Of a stretch of 52,545 bases of DNA, positions 14,176 to 22,055 are shown one piece after another. This DNA comes from an uncultured Flavobacteriia bacterium. Lineage in GTDB: Bacteria; Bacteroidota; Bacteroidia; Flavobacteriales_D; Crocinitomicaceae. Both the position numbers and the translations under genes were made by a program. The stretch covers positions 1 through 52,545 of the forward strand of contig CALJTX010000033.1 of assembly GCA_937975705.1 (NCBI GenBank), read 5' to 3'. The notes below the pieces were generated by a model. The model had not been told where the DNA came from. It was given only the letters and a program-made list of their open reading frames with translations, and searched no databases. Position 1 is the first letter of the stretch. Every line of letters starts with the position of its first letter.

Positions 14176-16951
14176 ATCTCAATAAGTGAACAAAGCCTAG
14201 GATTCGCTTGAGCTCACCTTTGTTGATTTCTTGGTATTCAATGAGGTAGTTATAGATGCCATCTGGGCAATCGGTACCGTCGGCCATGCTGCCATCCCAG
14301 TACGCTTTGGGGTCCTGACTAAAAAAGATTTCTTCTCCCCAGCGATTGAAAATTGAAAACTGATAACCCTTCGGCGTAAAACCTGTAGAAAAAACAGGGA
14401 AAAAGACGGTATTGAATTCGTTCGCGTCTGGCGTGAAGGTATTCGGGATATAAACAGCTATATTATTCATGACTGTGGCGGTCAAGGTGAGTGAATCCGA
14501 ACAACCTAAGTCTGTTGAACTTACTAGCTGAATGGTATACGTGCCTTCTGAAAAAGGCAAAGCGGCAGTAAAACTACTTGCTGTATTTTCAAAAGTATTG
14601 CCGTTGATGGTCCAGAGATGATTTAAATTGCCCGGCGTGACATTATATACCGTAATGGTAGGGTCGTCTATTTCGACTTGATCTGGATTGATATAAAAAT
14701 CGGGAACAGGAATGGGATCAATTTGAACAGTTGCTTGCACTGGCAAAGACTCACAACCATTTGCATCTATTCCTGTCACCAAATATGAGGTGGTCTGATT
14801 TGGACAAACGGTAATGCTGCCATTCGAATTTTGGGGTGTATTCCAATAATAATCAATGGCTCCATAAGGGAAAATATCAACACAAGTGCCCGCGCACACA
14901 AAAGTATCTGCTACGCTTACAATAGGCAAAGCCCATTCAGCTAAAGTCAGCACTACCATGGAATCGCAACCATTTTGATTGCTCAAATGCACGGTATAAA
15001 TGCCTGGATTCGTGATACTCAAGCCATTGAAGGCAAGTGTAGAGTCGGCACAGATTGTCATGGAGACATAACTCGTGTCGGCCTCCATGTTCACGGTTAG
15101 GTACACCAAGGAATCGCAGCCAAATTGATTGCTGAGCGTGGCTTGAAAGGTGCCTGCCGCGCTGATAGTCTGTCCGTAAAAAGAATAAGTAGCACCGATA
15201 CACAAACTCATATTGCTAGCTGATGTATCGGGTTGCAGTAGCGAAACAACAATGACGTCTTGCGCCGAACAGCCTAAATTATCGAGCAAATTAAGGACGT
15301 AACTACCTGCATTTTGCGCATAAATATTGGCTGTAGTGGCCCCGGTTGACCACAAATAAGTGCCTGTTGAACCGGTTGGTTGCAATAGCGTTGAATCGCC
15401 AACACAATGTGCAACATCAGGGCCTAGATCAATTGTAGGTTGCTGTGTGGTCACAACGATCGAATCGCGAGCCAATCCGCAGCCACTCGGCACATCGAGC
15501 CAATAGGTTCCAGCTGAATTGATGGTAATGCTAGCCGTGGTGGCACCGTTGCTCCAGGTGTAACTATTGTAAGTGGAATCTGGCTGTAAGGTCAGTGCCG
15601 TACCTGCACAAATTAAAGTATCCGGGCCTAAATTGGGTGGTGTTCCGGGGCTCGGGGTTTGGTAATTGTAGACAAGCAAACCTGCTGCACCACTTTGTGC
15701 GCCAAAAGTAGTTCCGGCACAAGCAGGACCTGTATGCAAAATAGAACCAGGATTGCCTCCATTTAAAATGGGCGACACATTGCTTGGTGTAGCAGCTTGC
15801 TGAAAAACAATGGCGCCACCACCGCCACCGCCGCCGGGCCCATGACACGCAGAGGACCACAAGGTACTGAAAATATTGCCGCCGTTGCCGCCGCTTACAT
15901 TTACGCTTAGATTGCTACTGACATTTTGGGCAAGCAAATATACACAACCACCTGCACCCCCTGCTCCTGCTCCTTCTGAGTCGGTGTTGCCAATTACATT
16001 TGAACCACTAGCTAAAATTTGCTGGTTGTTACCGATAACGGTTGGCGTAATGATAAAGACAATGCCGCCGCCATTTGAACCTGGCGTAGCGTTGAGACCG
16101 TTGTCTTTGTAGCCACCACCACCACCTCCACCGAGGTAAGCGCGGTATGTGCTGTAATTCAGCGCATAGCCACCTAAGCCGAAAGCTGTGTTTGCGGGGC
16201 AAGAACCCGAAAATTGATTGCCGCCGCGCCCGCCAACACCACCATTTGAACCGCCACCAGCACCCGGATTACCCGAATTGGCGCCACCACCGCCATTGGC
16301 AAGTGGAGCTCGGTTGCCGTCTAAATTGAGCGGAGCAAGCGCAATACCTTCCCCTTTTTTACCAGCACTAGCGCCAGAACTCGCAAAATTCGGGTCGTTA
16401 CACCCAAAAAATCCGGTGGTCACGGCGCCGCCTACAAAACCTTTACCACTGACGTCTATCACATTATTGAAAGTAAGGCTTGTGGTAGCTTCGATGGCGA
16501 CCACCCCACCCGTGGTACCATTCCAAGGGCTTGCAGTAACAACGGCGTTTATGGTTGCTTGATTGTATACCGGAACCCGAATGAGTTGAACCTTACCTGC
16601 AACCGAAAAGGGCTTGCAAAGATTGGTCACAAAAGTGATGGTGTTGCCTGTTATGGAAGCAATATTGGTGAATTCAAAGTTGCCTGCCGACCCCAATGCG
16701 ACAATTTGACCAAAACTCGCAGTATTGGTTTGATTGATAGTAGCACCCTTCATTTGGATCAACAAAACCCGATTACCCACAGCAAAACCAGCTGCGCTAC
16801 TGACCGTAACGCTATTCGGTGTGATATTCGTAACCGCAGTGTAGGTATTGACGATGCCACCGATAGATTGCGCATTTAGGCTTGAACTAAACGCGAGCAA
16901 GAACAGTACTGAAAAGAATTGAAGGTAAATGCGTAGTCTATTCTTTGACAT
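14174..16951 (-). CDS. Glycine-rich secreted protein with type B T9SS sorting domain
   Basis: A 925-residue exported protein: signal peptide 1-28 (cut after SSSLNA); a beta-rich region to about 165; a glycine-rich region about 170-425 with runs of up to seven Gly; two similar modules at 436-500 and 506-565 (LGPDxxxCxGxxxxLQP, WSNGATTA / WSTGATTA); two 'GCDS' modules at 574-670 (LSNQFGCDSLVYLTV / LSNQNGCDSMVVLTL). The C-terminal domain starts near 832 (YIPNTFTPDANEFN, FSIFNRWGEEIFF, WDGSMADG). That last domain is the gliding-motility-associated CHU_C / type B sorting domain, which directs export through the type IX secretion system to the surface. The ligand is unknown; adhesin or matrix protein is a guess. 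Confidence 0.87.
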   Translation of the reverse strand: MSKNRLRIYLQFFSVLFLLAFSSSLNAQSIGGIVNTYTAVTNITPNSVTVSSAAGFAVGNRVLLIQMKGATINQTNTASFGQIVALGSAGNFEFTNIASITGNTITFVTNLCKPFSVAGKVQLIRVPVYNQATINAVVTASPWNGTTGGVVAIEATTSLTFNNVIDVSGKGFVGGAVTTGFFGCNDPNFASSGASAGKKGEGIALAPLNLDGNRAPLANGGGGANSGNPGAGGGSNGGVGGRGGNQFSGSCPANTAFGLGGYALNYSTYRAYLGGGGGGGYKDNGLNATPGSNGGGIVFIITPTVIGNNQQILASGSNVIGNTDSEGAGAGGAGGCVYLLAQNVSSNLSVNVSGGNGGNIFSTLWSSACHGPGGGGGGGAIVFQQAATPSNVSPILNGGNPGSILHTGPACAGTTFGAQSGAAGLLVYNYQTPSPGTPPNLGPDTLICAGTALTLQPDSTYNSYTWSNGATTASITINSAGTYWLDVPSGCGLARDSIVVTTQQPTIDLGPDVAHCVGDSTLLQPTGSTGTYLWSTGATTANIYAQNAGSYVLNLLDNLGCSAQDVIVVSLLQPDTSASNMSLCIGATYSFYGQTISAAGTFQATLSNQFGCDSLVYLTVNMEADTSYVSMTICADSTLAFNGLSITNPGIYTVHLSNQNGCDSMVVLTLAEWALPIVSVADTFVCAGTCVDIFPYGAIDYYWNTPQNSNGSITVCPNQTTSYLVTGIDANGCESLPVQATVQIDPIPVPDFYINPDQVEIDDPTITVYNVTPGNLNHLWTINGNTFENTASSFTAALPFSEGTYTIQLVSSTDLGCSDSLTLTATVMNNIAVYIPNTFTPDANEFNTVFFPVFSTGFTPKGYQFSIFNRWGEEIFFSQDPKAYWDGSMADGTDCPDGIYNYLIEYQEINKGELKRILGFVHLLR
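14942..15232 (-). repeat. Two tandem 'GCDS' protein modules in the glycine-rich gene
   Basis: Residues 574-625 and 626-670 align: each has DTS, a Cys, F-x-G, an I-x-x-x-G turn, LSNQxGCDS and a closing VxLT strand. The same module occurs in the neighbouring lectin-like gene (GCDSIVTLNLTI and GCDSVFTINISI). Confidence 0.7.
15257..15646 (-). repeat. Two tandem Ig-like modules in the glycine-rich gene
   Basis: Residues 436-500 and 506-565 share LGPDxxxC, a Leu-Gln-Pro turn, YxWS(N/T)GATTA and an AGxYxL strand. The pattern is that of the Ig-like repeats in surface proteins of gliding Bacteroidota. Confidence 0.65.
15812..16444 (-). repeat. Glycine-rich low-complexity region
   Basis: Codes for residues 170-380 with many GG and GGG steps, including AYLGGGGGGGYKD and GPGGGGGGGAIVF, between short hydrophobic beta strands. 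The complementary strand is therefore rich in CCG/CCA triplets and carries long open frames that are only shadows. Confidence 0.8.
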
Positions 16952-16979
16952 GAGAAAATGCTTGTAAATACTTCTATTT

Positions 16980-16987
16980 CAAAGATA
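16980..16987 (-). promoter_or_regulatory. Candidate -7 box for the glycine-rich protein gene
   Basis: Minus strand TATCTTTG, a full TAnnTTTG match, 28 bases upstream of the ATG in the 74-base gap after the lectin-like gene. It suggests separate transcription of the two secreted protein genes. No -33 TTG is clear. Confidence 0.4.
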
Positions 16988-17025
16988 AGCATTCAAAAGT
17001 AAATCGTTCTAAAAACGACGAAGAT

Positions 17026-19806
17026 TTACCTCATGAGCAAGACATGACCACTGACAAGGATCATTTCATCGGTATTTGGTGTCTTGAAATCGATGACGTA
17101 CGTGTAGGTGCCTTCAGGAGCCGTATAAATATCTATTTTGCCATCCCAACCTGCTTTCGCATCATAAGACTCAAAAACAGGCTCACCCCATCTGTTAAAG
17201 ATCGTCATGTGGAAGTTTTGAGGATCAAAGCCTGAGGTAAACACAGGTGTAAATAAATTATTGAGTGCATCGCCATCTGGCGTAAAGGTATTGGGTACAT
17301 AGTAAATAATGCCGCCTTTGATCTGAATTTGCACTTCGCTTTGATCGGTACAACCCTCTGCGCTTTCTACATGGAGTGTAACGGTATAGGTTTGGTCTTC
17401 AACAAACGGATAGGTATAATCGAATTCATTTTGGCTGTTTTCAGCAGTTGTACCATCTCCAAAATCCCAAATACTTGTAGCTGCATTTAGCGCATTGGAA
17501 GTAAAATAAACGGTCGGATTGTCGCTGGTTAAAATTTGAGGGCTCGCCGAAAAAGCGGCACTTGGCTGCGCATAGACAGTGACGGTGGTTTGGGCGGAGT
17601 CAAGGCAATTGTATTGATTTGATCCGATGACAAGAAATGTAGTCGTGGTGTTGGGGGTCACGCTATTGCCTGTGCCACTGAGCTGGGCGTCGTTCCAAAG
17701 GTAATTGAGCGCGCCAGAAACCGAAATTTGTGCCGAAAAACCAGGGCAAATACCTTGATCAGGCGAGATTTGTAATTGCGGTGCCGGATTGACCGTAATG
17801 CTAATAGCTGTGCTATCCTGACATCCTTCAGCAGAAGTACCTACAACCTGATAGCTTCCGGAAAGAGGTAAAATAACCGCTTGTGCTGAATTGCCATTTG
17901 CAAATGCTACAGGCCCACTCCAACTCAAGGCTGTGGCGCCTGAGGCTGCGAGCTGCAGGGTGTCGTAAGCACAGAGTGTTGTTTGATTGGCTGCGAGCGT
18001 CATGACGGGCAATGGCGCTACGGTAATGGTGACATTTTCAGTGTGTGCACAAAGGAAGTTGTCAATTGCGCTCACCACATAATTAATCGTTTGTTGTGGA
18101 CTCGTATTTAAAGTAGGACTAATGACAGGGATGTTCGTATTTTGTGCCAACCAACCGTAAGTTACATTGTTAAAAGTACTTTGCGGCACCAATGCTGCTT
18201 GCCCACCAAAGCAAATGAGGGTGTCATTTAGCGTAAAGACCGGCTCTTGAGAAATGGAGATATTGATGGTGAAAACGGAATCACAACCTGTGGTTGTCAG
18301 GGATGAATCGGTGTAAATTCCTGTTTGCGTATATGTTTGACCGTTGAAAACAAATGGCCCACCGTTACAAAGTGTGTCCGCAACTTGTAGTTGGTAACTC
18401 GGTAATATGGTCACATCCACTTGATCTGTTGTGGTGCAACCCATTGCACTGGTATTATCGGTAACGGTGAGTGTATAGGTTTGAACAATTGGCCAGCCGG
18501 TATTGATATTGGTTTGTTGAACCGTAGGATTGGCGATATTCGTTGCACTCAAGCCTACCGACGGAGACCAACTGTAGGTAAAGCCAGGCTGCGCACCAAA
18601 ACCTAAAGTTCCGGGGTCACCCGAACATATGGAGATGTTTGGGCCAGCATTCGCAGTTGGGCTATTGCCGATTGTTAGGTTCAAAGTAACTATTGAATCA
18701 CAGCCGTGGATGGTGTTGAGCGTGTCTAAATAAAGACCAGATTGCGTCAAGGCTTGGCCATTGAAAACGTATTGTCCTGAACAGCTCGTTTGGTTGATGG
18801 TCTGAGCAAATTGTGGCTGGATTGTCACTACAATCTGATCTGTTGTTGGGCACATTCCGGGCGAATTCGCCATGGTAGTCGTTACTGTATACGTTTGGGT
18901 AATTGGTGCACCGGTGGTATTGGGCAACGTTACAGTGGGGTTCGCCACATTTGTTGCCGACAAGCCCGTCGATGGAGACCAGCTGTATGAATTGTTCGGA
19001 TTGGGGCTTGTTCCGATTGTTACTGGGGTGTTGGAGCATGTAGTTACGTCCACACCTGCATTGGATTGCGCTTGATTGGTGTAAATGACGACGTTGCGAA
19101 TGGAGTGCTGATCATAGAGCGCACCTGTACTGGCTGTAAAACCGACGTATCCGGTGTAGTTAATGGTGAAATTAGTAGACAGCAAGGGTACATTATTGAC
19201 AAAAACGGTAATCAGACCATTGTTGTAAGTGATCTTGACAGGTTGGTAGTTGGCGTTGCGTAAATAACTCAAAGAACCACCTGAGTTTTGAATTTTGGGT
19301 GTAGCTGGCAAGCATTCGTTGTAACCCACACCTGTAAATATTTGTATCTCAGGATTGGTGCCTCCTTGACTGCAGTTGTCATAGGTGTCAATTGCTACCT
19401 TCAGACCGTTTGCTGAAGCAGGAATGCCAAGACCTGCGCCCATTACAAATCCTGTTGGCGGAACCGGAATGAAACAAAAAGCCAAGCCATCTGCTGCGTT
19501 TCCTCCCCAAATACGATATTCAAACTCAACGGTCCATTGCTGGCAAACCGTAATATTGAGGGGTGTATTGTAAAAGATGCTGCCAGATTGCCCGGCACTG
19601 GCATTGGTTAAAATAAGTTCATTAGGGAAATTATCCACATCGCCTGGCGTGTCGCCGATTAAGGCATTTCCATTGGTATTCCAACCAGTTGTGATCATGT
19701 TTGGAGAGCCAGTAAGCTGTCCAAAAATAAAAGTTTGTGCTTTTAAATCGTTAAAAATGAACGCTAAAGCAACAAATACGCACAGAAAATAAACTCTCAT
19801 CGACAT
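17026..19806 (-). CDS. Lectin-like secreted protein with PKD and type B T9SS domains
   Basis: A 926-residue exported protein. Signal peptide about 3-24 (RVYFLCVFVALAFIFNDLKA). About 25-245 looks like an L-type (legume-like) lectin: GDVDNFPNELILTNASAGQS, EFEYRIWGGNAADGLAFCF, KVAIDTYDNC and ITYNNGLITVFVNNVPLL. Two long repeats follow (249-520), then further Ig-like modules with paired Cys, a PKD-like domain near 750-830 (WDFGDGT), and the type B sorting domain from 835 (YVPNTFTPDGDALNN, FNRWGEPVF). It probably binds glycans at the cell surface or in the medium. I used ATG 19806; a TTG at 19809 and an ATG at 19800 are also possible. It sits head-to-tail with the glycine-rich gene. Confidence 0.87.
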   Translation of the reverse strand: MSMRVYFLCVFVALAFIFNDLKAQTFIFGQLTGSPNMITTGWNTNGNALIGDTPGDVDNFPNELILTNASAGQSGSIFYNTPLNITVCQQWTVEFEYRIWGGNAADGLAFCFIPVPPTGFVMGAGLGIPASANGLKVAIDTYDNCSQGGTNPEIQIFTGVGYNECLPATPKIQNSGGSLSYLRNANYQPVKITYNNGLITVFVNNVPLLSTNFTINYTGYVGFTASTGALYDQHSIRNVVIYTNQAQSNAGVDVTTCSNTPVTIGTSPNPNNSYSWSPSTGLSATNVANPTVTLPNTTGAPITQTYTVTTTMANSPGMCPTTDQIVVTIQPQFAQTINQTSCSGQYVFNGQALTQSGLYLDTLNTIHGCDSIVTLNLTIGNSPTANAGPNISICSGDPGTLGFGAQPGFTYSWSPSVGLSATNIANPTVQQTNINTGWPIVQTYTLTVTDNTSAMGCTTTDQVDVTILPSYQLQVADTLCNGGPFVFNGQTYTQTGIYTDSSLTTTGCDSVFTINISISQEPVFTLNDTLICFGGQAALVPQSTFNNVTYGWLAQNTNIPVISPTLNTSPQQTINYVVSAIDNFLCAHTENVTITVAPLPVMTLAANQTTLCAYDTLQLAASGATALSWSGPVAFANGNSAQAVILPLSGSYQVVGTSAEGCQDSTAISITVNPAPQLQISPDQGICPGFSAQISVSGALNYLWNDAQLSGTGNSVTPNTTTTFLVIGSNQYNCLDSAQTTVTVYAQPSAAFSASPQILTSDNPTVYFTSNALNAATSIWDFGDGTTAENSQNEFDYTYPFVEDQTYTVTLHVESAEGCTDQSEVQIQIKGGIIYYVPNTFTPDGDALNNLFTPVFTSGFDPQNFHMTIFNRWGEPVFESYDAKAGWDGKIDIYTAPEGTYTYVIDFKTPNTDEMILVSGHVLLMR
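18250..19065 (-). repeat. Duplicated ~130-residue module in the lectin-like gene
   Basis: Residues 249-380 and 387-520 are two copies. Each has NAGxxxxxCS, YSWSPSxGLSATNxANPTV, a closing TDQxxVTI strand, then the F-x-GQxxTQxGxY / GCDS module. The WSPS and GLSATN segments are nearly identical, which indicates an internal duplication of about 400 bases. Confidence 0.85.
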
Positions 19807-19820
19807 CAAAACGTTATAAA

Positions 19821-19828
19821 CAAAGATA
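19821..19828 (-). promoter_or_regulatory. Candidate -7 box for the lectin-like protein gene
   Basis: Minus strand TATCTTTG, a full TAnnTTTG match, 14 bases upstream of ATG 19806. The same octamer precedes the glycine-rich gene and ffh. Confidence 0.45.
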
Positions 19829-19852
19829 GGTTGCTAAATTTAAATATTTTAA

Positions 19853-19883
19853 TTGCTTTTTATTTTTACTTAGTGTAAATTTG
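19853..19883 (+). promoter_or_regulatory. Bacteroidota-type promoter for zwf-pgl-edd
   Basis: TTG at 19853-19855, a 20-base spacer and TAAATTTG at 19876-19883. Both boxes match the Bacteroidota consensus, and the ATG of zwf follows 22 bases after the -7 box. No operator-like inverted repeat is evident around it. Confidence 0.65.
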
Positions 19884-19905
19884 ACACATACTAAACTGAA
19901 ACGGC

Positions 19906-21393
19906 ATGAAAGCCCAAACAAAAAACAACTCGAACCAAGAACGTTTCCAACCCTTCAATATTGTTGTATTTGGCGGCGACGGAGACCTCTCTATACGCAA
20001 AATTCTACCTGCTATATTTCACCGCGACCTCGACGGCCAACTCAATATTGCCTACAATGTCATTGCCATCACGCGCAAAGATCCGGATTTAAAAGCTTTT
20101 CACGAGCGCCTCATTCCCTTTTTAGAAGTGAGTGATCACCTCAAATACAGCAGAGAAGAAATCGAGAAATTCCTCAACAAACTGGTGCTTATAAAAGCCG
20201 AAGACCCCAACCCTGAGGCCTATACAGAGCTCAAAGCTTTTTTAGAAAAGTTCCCAGAAAGACAAAACATTTATTACTACTCCACGCCATCTTCCGCTTT
20301 TGGACCTATTACCCAAACGCTTAAAACTTGTGGCTTGGTCAATAAAAGCAGCAAGGTTGTGCTCGAGAAGCCTCTCGGTCATTCGTTGGCCTCTTCTAAT
20401 GCCATCAATGCAGAGATCACACAAGCATTTGAAGAACATCAAATCTATCGCATTGACCACTATTTAGGCAAAGAAACCGTGCAAAACCTCATGGTCTTGC
20501 GCTTTGCAAACAACTTGTTTGAGCGCGCATGGAATGCAGAAAATATCGAAAGTGTTCAAATCACAGTTGCCGAAAGCTTAGGCGTTGAGAAACGCGCATC
20601 TTATTACGATCAGTCGGGTGCCCTACTCGACATGATCCAAAACCACTTGTTGCAATTGCTTTGTTTGGTCGCTATGGAACCTCCTGTTGCCTTGGAAGCA
20701 GATGAAGTTCGCAATGAAAAGTTAAAGGTACTCAAGGCGCTGCGCCCGCTCACCAAAAAAACCATCGAACGCGACACCGTGAAGGGGCAATACACCCGAG
20801 GTATTTCCAATGGCGGACAAGTCAATAGCTACCTAGAGGACATCGAAAAATACGAGTCCAAAACCGAAACGTTTGTCGCCATCAAGACTTACGTAGACAA
20901 CTGGCGTTGGAAAGGCGTTCCGTTTATGCTGCGCACAGGCAAGCGCATGATCAAGCGCTATTCCGAAATTGTCATCAACTTTAGGGAGGTCAAGCACAAC
21001 ATCTTTCCATCTAAAGAGAAACTCAACAACAACAAACTCATCATTCGCCTGCAACCTGAAGAGCGCATCGAACTTATCCAAATGACCAAAATACCTGGCC
21101 CGGGTGGGTATCGCTACAAGCCAATTGCATTAAAGCTCGACTACAACGACTCTTTTAAAGAGCGCTTCCCGGAAGCATACGAGCGCCTTATTGTAGATGT
21201 CATCCGCGGCAACCAAACCCTCTTCATGCGCCAAGATGAACTCCAAGCCGCCTGGACCTGGATAGAATCTGTAACGAGCAGCTGGAAGAGCGCAGGCATG
21301 ACCAACGTGCTCTACGAAGCAGGTACTTGGGGCCCCGGCGACGACATCTTAACCGAAGACGAATCTTGGATCACCAAAACATGGAGAGAATGA
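19906..21393 (+). CDS. zwf: Glucose-6-phosphate 1-dehydrogenase
   Basis: A 495-residue enzyme that oxidises glucose-6-phosphate to 6-phosphogluconolactone with NADP+ or NAD+. It shows the nucleotide-binding loop VVFGGDGDLSIRKILPA, EKPLGHSLASS, and the active-site motif RIDHYLGKETVQNLMVLRFA with the catalytic His. The GxxGDL loop reads GGDGDL; many homologs have Ser or Lys at the Asp position. The C-terminal part (FMLRTGKRM, GYRYKPIAL) is normal, and length fits the family. It leads the zwf-pgl-edd operon and feeds the Entner-Doudoroff route. Confidence 0.96.
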   Translation: MKAQTKNNSNQERFQPFNIVVFGGDGDLSIRKILPAIFHRDLDGQLNIAYNVIAITRKDPDLKAFHERLIPFLEVSDHLKYSREEIEKFLNKLVLIKAEDPNPEAYTELKAFLEKFPERQNIYYYSTPSSAFGPITQTLKTCGLVNKSSKVVLEKPLGHSLASSNAINAEITQAFEEHQIYRIDHYLGKETVQNLMVLRFANNLFERAWNAENIESVQITVAESLGVEKRASYYDQSGALLDMIQNHLLQLLCLVAMEPPVALEADEVRNEKLKVLKALRPLTKKTIERDTVKGQYTRGISNGGQVNSYLEDIEKYESKTETFVAIKTYVDNWRWKGVPFMLRTGKRMIKRYSEIVINFREVKHNIFPSKEKLNNNKLIIRLQPEERIELIQMTKIPGPGGYRYKPIALKLDYNDSFKERFPEAYERLIVDVIRGNQTLFMRQDELQAAWTWIESVTSSWKSAGMTNVLYEAGTWGPGDDILTEDESWITKTWRE

Positions 21394-22055
21394 TTGAATT
21401 TGAATCAAAAAAAGCGCTCGAACAAGCCTTAGCTACGGCCATGGCAAACGCACTTAGGTCCGCAATCAACGAAAAAGGAGCTGCAACACTCTTGCTCTCT
21501 GGCGGGTCTACTCCTAGCGGAGTTTATGCGCTTTTGTCTGAGCAAGATTTACCTTGGGAAAAAGTCAGCGTTGGTCTTGTCGACGAAAGATTTGTTGGAC
21601 CAACAAGCCCCTATTCAAATTTCAAGTTAATTGGCGAAACCTTGCTTCAAAACCACGCGCAAGCGGCTACGCTTTTGCCTATGGTGCTAGACGAAGTCAA
21701 TTACATTGAAAATCTTCAAAAAATTGCAGCAACATACCGTATTTTTACGGACACCGACGTCTGCTTGCTTGGAATGGGCCCTGACGGACACACTGCGTCT
21801 ATCTTCCCCAACGACAGCGCTTCATCTCAAGCAAACACCGCTACTGACAGCCTGGTTTCCAACACTACTGCTCCTGCTGAACCTACCCAGCGCATCACCT
21901 GCAACGGGCCTTTGCTGCGCCGCAGCAAGCACTTGTTTTTAATGATTACCGGAGCCCAGAAAAAAGAAATTTTGACCCAAAGTGAGCAACGTCAGTTGCC
22001 AATTGCCTCTTTCAAAACAGCCCTCACCGAGACTTACTACACTACAGCATCATGA
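21390..22055 (+). CDS. pgl: 6-phosphogluconolactonase
   Basis: A 221-residue DevB/SOL-type lactonase that opens 6-phosphogluconolactone to 6-phosphogluconate. It has the sugar-isomerase-like fold motifs LLSGGSTPSGVYALLS, GLVDERFV, LLGMGPDGHTASIFP with the catalytic His, and MITGAQKKEIL near the end. I chose ATG 21390, which overlaps the zwf TGA by four bases; ATG 21381 is an alternative three codons upstream. It also overlaps edd by four bases, so all three genes look translationally coupled. Confidence 0.93.
   Translation: MIEFESKKALEQALATAMANALRSAINEKGAATLLLSGGSTPSGVYALLSEQDLPWEKVSVGLVDERFVGPTSPYSNFKLIGETLLQNHAQAATLLPMVLDEVNYIENLQKIAATYRIFTDTDVCLLGMGPDGHTASIFPNDSASSQANTATDSLVSNTTAPAEPTQRITCNGPLLRRSKHLFLMITGAQKKEILTQSEQRQLPIASFKTALTETYYTTAS

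Noticed and set aside
16218..16562. A plus-strand Pro-rich open frame opposite the glycine-rich region
   Set aside because: It is the complement of Gly codons (GGN gives NCC), has no start context and lies in a clear secreted-protein gene.
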